From Stappia sp. ES.058 (GTDB lineage: Bacteria; Pseudomonadota; Alphaproteobacteria; Rhizobiales; Stappiaceae), in contig NZ_LT629784.1 in NCBI RefSeq assembly GCF_900105595.1, forward strand, positions 3,626,501-3,690,500: 64,000 nucleotides of DNA, read 5' to 3'. Of this stretch, positions 36,851-45,695 are shown piece by piece; the first letter of the stretch is position 1; every line of letters starts with the position of its first letter. The translations under genes were made by a program, and so were the position numbers. The notes below the pieces were generated by a model. It searched no databases. It was given only the letters and a program-made list of their open reading frames with translations, and had not been told where the DNA came from.

Positions 36851-37462
36851 ATGACCTGGCCACCACTGGACTTTTGGTACGAGTTTGGCTCGACCTACAG
36901 TTACCTTTCAGCGATGCGCATCGACGATATGGCCGCAAAGCGCGGAGTTTCGGTGCGCTGGCGCCCCTTCCTGCTCGGTCCGCTGTTCGCCAAGGCCGGC
37001 TGGTCGACATCACCGTTTAATGTCTATCCGGCGAAAGGGGCCTACATGTGGCGCGACATGGAACGGCTGACGAGCGCCATGAAACTGCCGTTGACCCGGC
37101 CCGCCCCGTTTCCGGCAAACGGATTGCTCGCCGCACGGGTGGCGCTGGCGATCGAGCGCGACGAAGACCGGGCGCGGTTTTCCCGCGCAGTCTATCTGGC
37201 GGAGTTCGGAAACGGCGACAGGATCGACGCCACCGAAACGCTGGCGGCGCGCCTCTCCGCGCTCTCCCTGCCGGCCGACCAACTCCTCGACAAGGCCGGA
37301 ACCGCCGAGATCAAGGCAGCACTTCGCGCCAATACGGAAACCGCGGAACGGGCAGGCATTTTCGGGGCCCCGAGCTTCACATGCGCGGACGGAGAATTGT
37401 TCTGGGGCAACGACCGGCTTGAAAGCGCCATCGACCATGCTGCAAGCTGCATGATAGTCTGA
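36851..37462 (+). CDS. DsbA-fold 2-hydroxychromene-2-carboxylate isomerase-like protein
   Basis: A 203-residue kappa-class GST / HCCA isomerase-type thioredoxin fold. LDFWYEFGSTYSYLSAMRI is the glutathione-binding start, with Ser14 in the place of the active residue and no CxxC. GIFGAPSFTCADGELFWGNDRLE is the cis-Pro and C-terminal signature. It probably performs a glutathione-dependent isomerisation or transfer; the aromatic degradation genes that usually accompany a true NahD are absent. AGGAAAAAG precedes ATG 36851. Confidence 0.88.
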   Translation: MTWPPLDFWYEFGSTYSYLSAMRIDDMAAKRGVSVRWRPFLLGPLFAKAGWSTSPFNVYPAKGAYMWRDMERLTSAMKLPLTRPAPFPANGLLAARVALAIERDEDRARFSRAVYLAEFGNGDRIDATETLAARLSALSLPADQLLDKAGTAEIKAALRANTETAERAGIFGAPSFTCADGELFWGNDRLESAIDHAASCMIV

Positions 37463-37502
37463 CCCTCGGCGCGCATGAAACTGGCGCGCTCAGGAGTATG
37501 TC

Positions 37503-38147
37503 ATGGCGTTTGTGCCCGATCCCGCCACCATGGTTACCTTCACGCTGGCCTGCCTTGTCCTGGTGCTCACGCCCGGTCCGGACATGACGCTCTTCGTCGG
37601 CCGGTCGCTGTCGGAAGGCCGCGCCTCCGGGATGACATCCATGCTCGGCGCCCTCGCCGGCAACGTGATCCACACGCTTCTGATCGCCTTCGGTCTCTCG
37701 GCGCTGATCGCTGCCTCCGCACAGGCCTTCTTCGTGGTCAAGATCGCCGGCGCGGTCTACCTGCTGTGGCTTGCCGTGCAGAGCATCCGCCAGGGATCCG
37801 CCCTTTCGGTCACCCCTGACAGGACGGCGCGACGCAAGCCGCTGTCGCGCGTTTTTGCGACCGGCGTTCTGGTCAACCTGCTCAATCCGAAGATCATCCT
37901 GTTCTTCCTGACATTCCTGCCGCAGTTCGTGGCCGCCCACGATCCGGACGCGGCCGCCAAGATGCTCTTTCTCGGCCTCTATATGGTCCTCTTTTCCCTG
38001 CCGTTTTGTGCCGGCATGGTGCTGATGGCCGAGGGGTTCTCCAAATCGCTGCGCCGCTCGCCGCGCATCATGCGCGCCATCGACTGGCTCTTCGCCGGCA
38101 TCATCGGCGGTTTCGCCGTGAAAATCCTGCTGACCAGCCGGAGCTGA
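37503..38147 (+). CDS. LysE-family amino-acid exporter
   Basis: The 214-residue protein has about six transmembrane segments. LVLTPGPDMTLFVGRSLSEGR after TM1 and GVLVNLLNPKIILFFLTFLPQFV are the LysE/RhtB signatures. It exports an amino acid or derivative. CAGGAG precedes ATG 37503. It lies between the isomerase and aminotransferase genes, all on one strand. Confidence 0.92.
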   Translation: MAFVPDPATMVTFTLACLVLVLTPGPDMTLFVGRSLSEGRASGMTSMLGALAGNVIHTLLIAFGLSALIAASAQAFFVVKIAGAVYLLWLAVQSIRQGSALSVTPDRTARRKPLSRVFATGVLVNLLNPKIILFFLTFLPQFVAAHDPDAAAKMLFLGLYMVLFSLPFCAGMVLMAEGFSKSLRRSPRIMRAIDWLFAGIIGGFAVKILLTSRS

Positions 38148-38207
38148 GGCACCCGATCCGTTTCATTCGTTTCCCGCAACCAGAAGACCCTGCGAAATCA
38201 AAGACTC

Positions 38208-39533
38208 ATGACCCATATCTTTCCGCGACACACCGCTATGCGCCCGCCCCGCGCCGTTGCCGGCGACGGCTGCTACATCATCGACAGCACGGGAAAACGC
38301 TATCTCGACGCGTCCGGGGGCGCGGCCGTTTCCTGTCTTGGCCATTCCGACAAGGCGGTGACGGAGGCGGTCAAGCGCCAGCTCGACACACTCGCCTTCG
38401 CGCACACCGGGTTTTTCACCACCGATATCGCGGAAGACCTCGCGAACCTGCTGATCGCCAACGCCCCGGAAGGCCTTGAGCGCGTCTATCTCGTCTCCGG
38501 CGGATCCGAGGCGACCGAAGCAGCGATCAAGCTTGCCCGCCAATACCACCTCGAGCGCGGCAACCCGTCGCGCGCGCGCATCATCGCGCGCCGCCAGAGC
38601 TATCACGGCAACACGCTTGGCGCCCTGTCGGCGGGCGGCAACATGTGGCGCCGCGAGCAGTTCAAGCCGCTGCTGGTCGACATGTCCCACATATCGCCCT
38701 GCTATGCCTATCGCGGCCAGGCCGACGGCGAGAGCGAAGCCGACTACGGCCGCCGCGTTGCCGACGAACTGGAAACCGAGATCCTCCGCCTTGGCCCGGA
38801 AACGGTGGCCGCCTTTATCGCCGAACCCGTCGTCGGCGCGACGCTTGGCGCGGTTCCCGCGGTCGACGGGTATTACAAGCGCATCCGCGAGATCTGCGAC
38901 CGCCACGGCGTCCTGCTGATCCTCGACGAGGTGATGTGCGGTATGGGGCGCACCGGGCATCTTTTCGCCTGCGACGCGGACGGGGTGTCCCCGGACATCC
39001 TGTGCATCGCTAAGGGGCTTGGCGCCGGCTATCAGCCGATCGGCGCGATGCTGTGCAGCGGCGAGATCTACCGTGCGATCGAGGAAGGCTCCGGCTTCTT
39101 CCAGCACGGCCATACCTATATCGGCCACCCGGCGGCCGCCGCTGCCGGACACGCCGTTGTCTCGGCCCTGCTGGACCGCGACCTGATCACTCGGTCGAAA
39201 CAAATGGGCGAGACTGTGAAATCCGCCCTGGTCGAGCACTTCGGCCAGCATCCCCACGTCGGCGACATTCGCGGACGCGGCATGTTCCTCGGGCTGGAGC
39301 TGGTCGAAGACCGCGAAACCAAGGCGCCCTTCGATCCGGTGCGCAAGCTTCATGCGTCGATCAAGAAGGCGGCCTTTGCACGCGGGCTCGTCTGCTACCC
39401 GATGGGCGGCACCCTCGACGGTCGCTCCGGCGACCATGTGCTGCTGGCTCCGCCCTTTATTCTGGAGGAGGCGCAGGTGGGAGAACTCGTCGACAAGCTC
39501 TCCGGCGCCATTTCCGACGCCCTCGCGCATTGA
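38208..39533 (+). CDS. Class III PLP-dependent aminotransferase
   Basis: A 441-residue omega-aminotransferase-type enzyme. GGSEATEAAIKLARQY (98-113), SYHGNTLGALS (131-141), the PLP-contacting D240 (LILDEVMCGMGRTG) and the Schiff-base lysine K269 (CIAKGLGAGYQPIGA) are present. The substrate cannot be fixed: relatives act on beta-alanine/pyruvate, GABA or aspartate-family compounds. It follows the LysE gene after 60 bases. Confidence 0.9.
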   Translation: MTHIFPRHTAMRPPRAVAGDGCYIIDSTGKRYLDASGGAAVSCLGHSDKAVTEAVKRQLDTLAFAHTGFFTTDIAEDLANLLIANAPEGLERVYLVSGGSEATEAAIKLARQYHLERGNPSRARIIARRQSYHGNTLGALSAGGNMWRREQFKPLLVDMSHISPCYAYRGQADGESEADYGRRVADELETEILRLGPETVAAFIAEPVVGATLGAVPAVDGYYKRIREICDRHGVLLILDEVMCGMGRTGHLFACDADGVSPDILCIAKGLGAGYQPIGAMLCSGEIYRAIEEGSGFFQHGHTYIGHPAAAAAGHAVVSALLDRDLITRSKQMGETVKSALVEHFGQHPHVGDIRGRGMFLGLELVEDRETKAPFDPVRKLHASIKKAAFARGLVCYPMGGTLDGRSGDHVLLAPPFILEEAQVGELVDKLSGAISDALAH

Positions 39534-39547
39534 ACGAGCGGTTTCCC

Positions 39548-40357
39548 ATGGGGCGACGCCGCAGTCCCGCCAAGTTTCTGGCGAGACTGACGGGGCTTTG
39601 CTGTGCCGCCCTGACCCTTGCCTCCGCCGCGCAGGCGGATCATGCCGGGCCCGACCTGCCCGAAGGCTGTCTTGCAGAAGCCGGTTCGGCCGGGCGGGAA
39701 CTCGAAGGCACGCTTCAGGGAGCGGAACTGAGTGCAGGGGACGGTGTCGTGTATCGCCAGGTCGATCTTCACATACCAAACGATCCCGCTCCCGCAATGG
39801 CCAACGGAGATGTGCAGCCGATGCGGTTCTGGCCAGTCGCCGACAAGCCGGATCGCTGGCAGCGTCAGCGCGGACATCTCGTCAACCCGGCAACAGGAAG
39901 CTGGGTCGCAAGAGATCTCGTCGGCAAGGGCGTGGCGATAGCGGCGCCGGCGCTTGCTCCTGCGGACTGTTTCCCGCCGCTCATGAGAGCGGAACGGATA
40001 GCACGCGTCCGAGAACTGGGGCTTTGGGCGAGCGAAAAGGTGTATTCCGCCCATCGTCCGGACGCCCTGCTGCCGCGCGTCGGACGCTACACTCTGGTCG
40101 CCGGGCGGGTGCTGTCCGTTGGAGAAACCCGCTCGACGCTCTATCTCAATTTCGGATACCGCTGGAGCCGGGACTTCACAGCAACCATCGCAAAGGAAGA
40201 ATTGGATGCATTCACAGCCGCCGGGGTTGACGTGAGGTCCCTTGAAGGGGCAGCTATTCGGATCCGCGGGGTGCTGCTGCAGTCTGGCGGACCCCTCGTC
40301 GAGATCTCCCACCCCGCACAGATCGAGCGGCTCGAAACGGATGGCACGCGCCGGTGA
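39548..40357 (+). CDS. Exported SNase-like (thermonuclease family) protein
   Basis: A 269-residue protein with a signal peptide (about 1-29, LTGLCCAALTLASAAQA). A central region GHLVNPATGSWVARDLVGKGVAIAAPALAPADCF and RAERIARVRELGLWAS recalls the staphylococcal-nuclease fold of thermonuclease-family proteins that precede M48 proteases in alphaproteobacteria. The usual Arg/Glu catalytic set is not plainly visible, so activity is uncertain. Its stop overlaps the GTG of the next gene (GTGA), so the two are translationally coupled. Confidence 0.7.
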   Translation: MGRRRSPAKFLARLTGLCCAALTLASAAQADHAGPDLPEGCLAEAGSAGRELEGTLQGAELSAGDGVVYRQVDLHIPNDPAPAMANGDVQPMRFWPVADKPDRWQRQRGHLVNPATGSWVARDLVGKGVAIAAPALAPADCFPPLMRAERIARVRELGLWASEKVYSAHRPDALLPRVGRYTLVAGRVLSVGETRSTLYLNFGYRWSRDFTATIAKEELDAFTAAGVDVRSLEGAAIRIRGVLLQSGGPLVEISHPAQIERLETDGTRR

Positions 40358-41832
40358 ACAGCTTCCCGTCACTTGACGCCCTCAGCGGACAGATACGTCG
40401 CGGGCTCGCGGCCGGCGTGGTGTTGCTGGTTTTGTCGGGCTGCCAGATTTCCGGGTCTTCGCCGATCGACATCGGAACGCCGGCGCCCGGATCGCTGCGT
40501 CCCGGACTGTCGAGCGACCTCGGCGCGCGCGAGCACCCGCGCGTTGTTGCCACCTATGGCGGCGTCTATGAAGATAGGGGTGCCGAGCGCGCGGTTGCAC
40601 AGGTGGTCGGAAGACTGGTGGAGGCGTCCGACGATCCCTCACAGACCTATCGGATCACCATTTTGAACTCCCCGGCGGTCAATGCATTTGCGCTTCCGGG
40701 CGGGTATCTCTATGTGACCCGTGGCCTCCTCGCGCTTGCCACCGACACCTCGGAAGTCGCCGCAGTGCTGGCGCACGAGATGGCGCATGTCACCGCCAGC
40801 CACGCGATCAAGCGCCAGGAGCGCGCGCAAGCCACGGAACTGGCCGGTCGGGTGCTCGGCAATGTGGTGCGCGATCCCGACCAGGCGCGCGCCGCAATCA
40901 TGTCCTCTCAACTGTCGTTCGCGCGGTTTTCGCAGATCCAGGAATTGGAGGCCGATGCGGTCGGCGTGCGCACGCTCGCGCGTGCACGCTACGATCCGTT
41001 TGCCTCCGCCCGGTTCTTGATGTCGATGGGGAAGTTCGCCGCCTATCAAAGCGCCCAGGGAAACCAGAGCAGTGCTCCCGACTTTCTGTCCTCGCACCCG
41101 ACAACGCCGGAGCGGGTGCAGACGGCGGTGCGCGCCGCCCGCCAGGTCGGCGCCCCCGGCCTCGGCGAGCGCGACCGCGATGCCTATCTGACCAAGATCG
41201 ACGGCATGCTCTACGGCGACGATCCGCTCGAGGGCTTCATCCGTGGACGCTCTTTCCTGCACAAGGCGCTCGGTATCAGTTTCACGGTGCCCCAGGGCTT
41301 CGTCCTGGAAAACTCGGCCGAGGCCGTGCTCGCCAGCAACTCCTCCGGAACCGCGCTGCGCTTCGACGGAGCGGACCTGACCGACTTCGCCTCACTCTCC
41401 GCCTATATGACCAGCGGCTGGATCAACGGACTGGTGCGCGACAGCGTGCGCGAGGACACGGTGAACGGCCTGCCCGCCGTAACCGCCTCCGCCGTGACGG
41501 ATGGCTGGTCCTTCCGCATCGCCGTCGTTCGCATCGGACGCACCGGATACCGCTTCATCTTCGCCTCGCGCACTGGCGGTGCGGACTTCACGCGCGACTA
41601 TCAAAAAACCGTGGACAGCTTTCGCCAGCTCACACCGACGGAGCGGGCCCGCCTGCGGCCGTTGCGCATCAAGGTGATCCGCGCGGACGCCGGAGACACA
41701 CCGGAACGGCTCGCCGTCGGCATGAGCGGTGTGGAGGCATCCCGACGGCTGTCGCTGTTTTCGATCCTCAACCAGACACCGCCAGGCGAAGCGATCGCCG
41801 CCGGCACGCCTCTGAAACTGGTCGTCGACTGA
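40354..41832 (+). CDS. M48-family metalloprotease lipoprotein
   Basis: A 492-residue protease with a lipoprotein signal (LLVLSGC, lipidated Cys30) and zinc motif HEMAH (141-145), the third ligand being in QELEAD near 197. After the catalytic domain come a beta-rich region (about 300-420) and a C-terminal segment like a LysM/PASTA-type tail (ERLAVGMSGVEASRRLSLFSILN). It resembles Loi/BepA-type periplasmic quality-control proteases, which deal with outer-membrane protein assembly. The start is GTG 40354. It is the last gene before the glycan island. Confidence 0.92.
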   Translation: MNSFPSLDALSGQIRRGLAAGVVLLVLSGCQISGSSPIDIGTPAPGSLRPGLSSDLGAREHPRVVATYGGVYEDRGAERAVAQVVGRLVEASDDPSQTYRITILNSPAVNAFALPGGYLYVTRGLLALATDTSEVAAVLAHEMAHVTASHAIKRQERAQATELAGRVLGNVVRDPDQARAAIMSSQLSFARFSQIQELEADAVGVRTLARARYDPFASARFLMSMGKFAAYQSAQGNQSSAPDFLSSHPTTPERVQTAVRAARQVGAPGLGERDRDAYLTKIDGMLYGDDPLEGFIRGRSFLHKALGISFTVPQGFVLENSAEAVLASNSSGTALRFDGADLTDFASLSAYMTSGWINGLVRDSVREDTVNGLPAVTASAVTDGWSFRIAVVRIGRTGYRFIFASRTGGADFTRDYQKTVDSFRQLTPTERARLRPLRIKVIRADAGDTPERLAVGMSGVEASRRLSLFSILNQTPPGEAIAAGTPLKLVVD

Positions 41833-42001
41833 GCACCTCACGCGCGACGGGCGTCTCAGCCGACACACAACCGCCAACGACCTTGCGACCTCCAGTTCCC
41901 GGCTTCGGTCAGTTTTCAGATGGCTTGGAAGTTTGACGCAAGTCTGATAGGCAAAGTCACCTGTCGCGAGTATCTCGCTGAGTTCAACCGCAGAAAAATC
42001 G

Positions 42002-42952
42002 ATGAATTCCCAGCAACGCATCGGCATAATGGTTTGCACTGCGGCACGCTCCAATATGCTCGCAAGATGCTTAAGGTCTTTGGCCGGACAGGAGTTGCCA
42101 CGCTCCGTTCAGGCGGAGATCTGTGTTATCGACAATTGCGAGAAGGGAAGCGCGCAAGCTGTCGTAGACGAACTCTCCGGTCTGGACGGCTGGCCCATCC
42201 ATTATTTCCAGGAGGTTCGGCGCGGCATTCCTTTCGCCCGGAATCGCTCTGTCGATGTCGCGCTTGATCGTGGCTACGACTGGATCGCCCTGATTGATGA
42301 TGACGAGCAGGCTTGCGACGGTTGGCTGGCAACCCTTTTCGAAGTTGCACAAGATGAAGCTGCCGATGTTGTATCGGGGCCTGTCGTCAGGTCCTACGCA
42401 GCTCCGCCTCCGTCTTGGTGGAAGACGTTGAAGCCGATCGATGGCCCCAAGGGCACGATTCTGACAGAAGCACCGACAAACAATACACTCTTCGCCCGGA
42501 AACTCATCGAGCCGGAGAAATATGGCCTTCGGTTCGAGAGCGCACTGACCTTCGGATTCGAGGATATCGACTTCTTCCAAAGAGCGCATGCCCTGGGATG
42601 CAAAATCGTCTGGACGCCAGATGCGGTCGTCGAGGAAGAAATACCGCTTAGCCGCGTAACGACCACGCGTTTGCTCCAGCGCGCCATGTCGAGCGCTGCC
42701 GCTCACGCGTTTGCAACGCGACTGCGACACGGTCGCCGATATTCTGTGCTGAAATTTCTTCCAAAGGCCGTGCGCCGTATCCTTGGAGGCGCGATCCTGT
42801 CTGTGTCGGCGTGGCCGTTTCACGCATTGGGCCTTTCCCGCGGCACCCACTTCCACTATAAGGGGCGGCTTCGTTTGATGCGTGGGTTGGGCAACATCCG
42901 CGGGCTGACCAGGCACCTTCCCGACTATTACGCCACTGTTGACGGACATTAA
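42002..42952 (+). CDS. Family 2 glycosyltransferase
   Basis: A 316-residue GT-A glycosyltransferase. IGIMVCTAARSNMLARCLRSL is the nucleotide-sugar strand, DWIALIDDDEQ holds the metal-binding DDD (99-101), and FGFEDIDFFQRAHALG is the ED acceptor motif. It probably adds a sugar to a surface polysaccharide or glycan. There is no strong Shine-Dalgarno before ATG 42002. It is the first gene of the island and is followed after five bases by a GT4 gene. Confidence 0.88.
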   Translation: MNSQQRIGIMVCTAARSNMLARCLRSLAGQELPRSVQAEICVIDNCEKGSAQAVVDELSGLDGWPIHYFQEVRRGIPFARNRSVDVALDRGYDWIALIDDDEQACDGWLATLFEVAQDEAADVVSGPVVRSYAAPPPSWWKTLKPIDGPKGTILTEAPTNNTLFARKLIEPEKYGLRFESALTFGFEDIDFFQRAHALGCKIVWTPDAVVEEEIPLSRVTTTRLLQRAMSSAAAHAFATRLRHGRRYSVLKFLPKAVRRILGGAILSVSAWPFHALGLSRGTHFHYKGRLRLMRGLGNIRGLTRHLPDYYATVDGH

Positions 42953-42957
42953 GCCAT

Positions 42958-44037
42958 ATGAATGAGCCAACGGTCCACGTGTCGCATATCCATCTGGGGA
43001 TTAAGGGTGGGGCCGAGCGCTTCTTCGTCAGTCTGGTTCGCGCCCTTGCGGAGCGCGGCGTTTCACAGCAGGCATTTCTTTTCCCCGACCGCGTCTGGAA
43101 GGATCAGATCTCCGATGTTTGCGCAATCCATGAACTAACGTTCAGTCGCTCACACATTGCCCGCTTCTTTACAAATAGACGTATTGCGAAGATTAACAGA
43201 GATTTTCGGACAAATGTTATGATGTCCTGGATGCCGCAGGCCACAAGATGGCTGCCGGACGACCCCAATATACTCACACTGGCGAGGCTCGGCGATTATC
43301 CCGAGAAGCTCGATTACTTCGTGAATTGCGATTACCTTGTCTGCAATACACCGGATATTGCGAAGAGCGTTGCCGGCCAGGGCTGGCCTTCCGAACGCGC
43401 CAAGGTGATTTCGAATTTTACGGATACCACACCCGTGCCGCCCGCCCGGCGGTCTCGCTTTCAGACGCCGGACGATGCCTTTGTCGTGCTCGGGACGGGC
43501 CGGTTCGTCAAACGCAAGGGCTTCGATACGCTGGTTGAAGCCATGCGACACACATCTGATCGTGTGGTTCTCTGGCTCATGGGCGAAGGAGAGGAAGAGG
43601 GCGCGTTACGTCAACTGGTTGAGACCCACGGATTGGGCGAGCGTGTCCGGTTCTTGGGATGGACACTTGATCCGGCCCCCTATCTGGCCGCTGCGGATGC
43701 GCTTTGTATTCCCTCACGCCATGAACCGCTTGGCAATGTCGTGCTTGAGGCCTGGGCCAGTGAAAAGCCGGTCGTGGCGACGACAAGCGAGGGACCGAGT
43801 TGGCTGATCGAAGAGAAGAAAAACGGACTGCTGGTTCCCGTTGACGACGCGGATGCGCTCGGCCATGCGCTCGACAGTCTGAGCCGGAATCCGGATCTCG
43901 CGCGTCAGCTTGCATGCAACGCAAAACAGAAACTGGACACACAGCATTCGCGCGACGCGATTACCGACGCTTACCTCGAGCTGTTCTCCTCGGGTCAAGA
44001 CCGCCAACCCGATGGTCGATGGTCAACGCGTGTATAA
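42958..44037 (+). CDS. Family 4 glycosyltransferase
   Basis: A 359-residue GT-B enzyme. The C-terminal donor-binding domain shows LGTGRFVKRKGFDTLVEA, and SRHEPLGNVVLEAWASEKPVV supplies the EX7E-type motif. The N-terminal HLGIKGGAERFFVSLVRAL is typical of group 1 transferases. It retains the donor sugar configuration; donor and acceptor are unknown. Its 3' end overlaps the converging FkbM-type gene by 15 bases. Confidence 0.9.
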   Translation: MNEPTVHVSHIHLGIKGGAERFFVSLVRALAERGVSQQAFLFPDRVWKDQISDVCAIHELTFSRSHIARFFTNRRIAKINRDFRTNVMMSWMPQATRWLPDDPNILTLARLGDYPEKLDYFVNCDYLVCNTPDIAKSVAGQGWPSERAKVISNFTDTTPVPPARRSRFQTPDDAFVVLGTGRFVKRKGFDTLVEAMRHTSDRVVLWLMGEGEEEGALRQLVETHGLGERVRFLGWTLDPAPYLAAADALCIPSRHEPLGNVVLEAWASEKPVVATTSEGPSWLIEEKKNGLLVPVDDADALGHALDSLSRNPDLARQLACNAKQKLDTQHSRDAITDAYLELFSSGQDRQPDGRWSTRV

Positions 44038-44718
44038 CTCACTGATCCCGTCAACCTTGGTCCGGGTGAATCCAGCCAAACGAAGGTAACTGCGCAGATC
44101 CTCAATGCGCCCCTCGCCAACGACATGCGGATGCACTTCCACAATGATCTTGTCGACTGAACTCAGGTCGGCGACCGGCAGAAGGTCCACTTCCGCTCCC
44201 TCTACATCCAAGACCAGAGCGGTCGGCTGGAACTCGCTCATTGTCTCTTGAATGCCATCGCACTCAACTCTGGTTTTTCCGCCGAGATTGCGATCATACA
44301 TACTCGACGAGAATATGTTTTCGGCAATGTGGAAGTCGGAAGTCCCCGGCTCCACTGCAATCGCTTTTGTCCGCAAGTTGGGCTTCAAGCGGTTCAAGGC
44401 GTAATTCTTTTTGATGAGAGGTCCCATCAGCGGATTCGGTTCGTAGGACAGCACTTTGTCGCTACCGCAGATTTTCGCACAGGTCAGGCTGACAAGGCCG
44501 ATTCCCGCTCCGATCTCAAGGACACGATCCTGCGGTGTCAAAGCGACCCTTACGAGTTTCCGTTCGGGCTCCTCATAGCTTTCCTTGTAAAGACCCTGGC
44601 GAATCGTTTCCGTTACATCATCTCGTGAGGTCGATATCTTTATCCCGTCGATTGAAATCACATCCGGCGCGAACCAACGACGCAGGCGTTTTTTGATTTT
44701 ACGCTTAAATTTTCTCAT
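44023..44718 (-). CDS. FkbM-family methyltransferase
   Basis: A 231-residue SAM methyltransferase. The N-terminus is extremely basic (MRKFKRKIKKRLRRWF), LEIGAGIGLVSLTCAKI is motif I, and ALVLDVEGAEVDLLP matches the FkbM D-V-E-G signature. FkbM enzymes O-methylate sugars or polyketides; here a glycan hydroxyl is likely. Its ATG overlaps the stop of the next methyltransferase by four bases. Base use is more AT-rich than the flanking core genes. Confidence 0.88.
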   Translation of the reverse strand: MRKFKRKIKKRLRRWFAPDVISIDGIKISTSRDDVTETIRQGLYKESYEEPERKLVRVALTPQDRVLEIGAGIGLVSLTCAKICGSDKVLSYEPNPLMGPLIKKNYALNRLKPNLRTKAIAVEPGTSDFHIAENIFSSSMYDRNLGGKTRVECDGIQETMSEFQPTALVLDVEGAEVDLLPVADLSSVDKIIVEVHPHVVGEGRIEDLRSYLRLAGFTRTKVDGISELYTR

Positions 44719-45695
44719 TCTGCTGTCGCCCCCTGCAAGTCCTGTTTGAAATATATGGCAAAGAAAGAGGCTTCGCGGAAATGCCGTGGAATTATATACT
44801 CTCGAACAGCTTTCAGATTTTCGACCATACTCATGCTAGCATTAAAAATAATTTCTCCTTCTCTGGAGGAGAACTTCTTTGGTTTTCTGCGCTGACCCCA
44901 ATAAAATTCACGCGTAATGTTGTTCCCCAGGGGCCAAATACGGATATCAGATGCACCGATCCCCGTTAGGAGACGCTCTATCTGAAGAGCGCCGTACCGC
45001 CGATACCCATGATATCTATGCTCAAAAAAACTTGGTGGCGCGGGAACGAAATGCAGATGCGTCAGAGGTTTCGATGCCTCTGATTCGAGATTGAGCAGTG
45101 CAGATCTATCGTATCGAATGTGTTCCAGCACCGACTGCGAAAAGATGCAATCCGCCTCGCCAATCGATATCCGGTTTTTTCCGATTTCCTGTTTACGGAA
45201 CGAAACTTCAGCATCTGCGTATTTTTGCCAATGAGAGCTTTGCTGCGCGTCCAGGCCGAGATAGCTTTGATAGGAAACAACATTTTTGAGGTGTCTCGAA
45301 TAAACTCCCGACCCGCAACCGAGATCGACCACATGCGGTGCAGTCGAAAACAAGGAGGGCATCATCGTCGCAATAAAATCGAAGCAGAGCACGCGGGTTG
45401 GGCTACCGTTGTCCACGGCATCGCCAAAAAGCTCACGTAGGCGCGCAATGTCCAACTGAGGCTCATAAGTCTCAACCGAGCCGGGAAGTGAGCCAAGAGC
45501 TTCCGTCCAACGTTCTAAAAGCGCATTTCCCCGGTATAAAAAACGCTCGGTTCCGTTCAGCTTGGTATCCCCTGAGATCGGTGATGCTGAACTGCTGTGC
45601 CTTGCCACGTCGCAAATCCTTCTCTTTTCTAAGGCATTTAAAACAATTGTGCGAGAAAAACAAGTATGATCGAGAACGCGATCAAAGTATTTCAC
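44715..45695 (-). CDS. SAM-dependent methyltransferase of the glycan island
   Basis: A 326-residue protein with a class I core: VVDLGCGSGVYSRHL (about 121-135) then DCIFSQSVLEHI as the acidic loop and post-motif helix. The N-terminal 100 and C-terminal 90 residues are not recognised. The predicted start is GTG 45695 with a poor ribosome-binding site, overlapping the upstream GT4 stop by 14 bases, so the true N-terminus may be shorter. This is the most AT-rich coding stretch in the window, suggesting recent transfer. Confidence 0.75.
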   Translation of the reverse strand: MKYFDRVLDHTCFSRTIVLNALEKRRICDVARHSSSASPISGDTKLNGTERFLYRGNALLERWTEALGSLPGSVETYEPQLDIARLRELFGDAVDNGSPTRVLCFDFIATMMPSLFSTAPHVVDLGCGSGVYSRHLKNVVSYQSYLGLDAQQSSHWQKYADAEVSFRKQEIGKNRISIGEADCIFSQSVLEHIRYDRSALLNLESEASKPLTHLHFVPAPPSFFEHRYHGYRRYGALQIERLLTGIGASDIRIWPLGNNITREFYWGQRRKPKKFSSREGEIIFNASMSMVENLKAVREYIIPRHFREASFFAIYFKQDLQGATAE

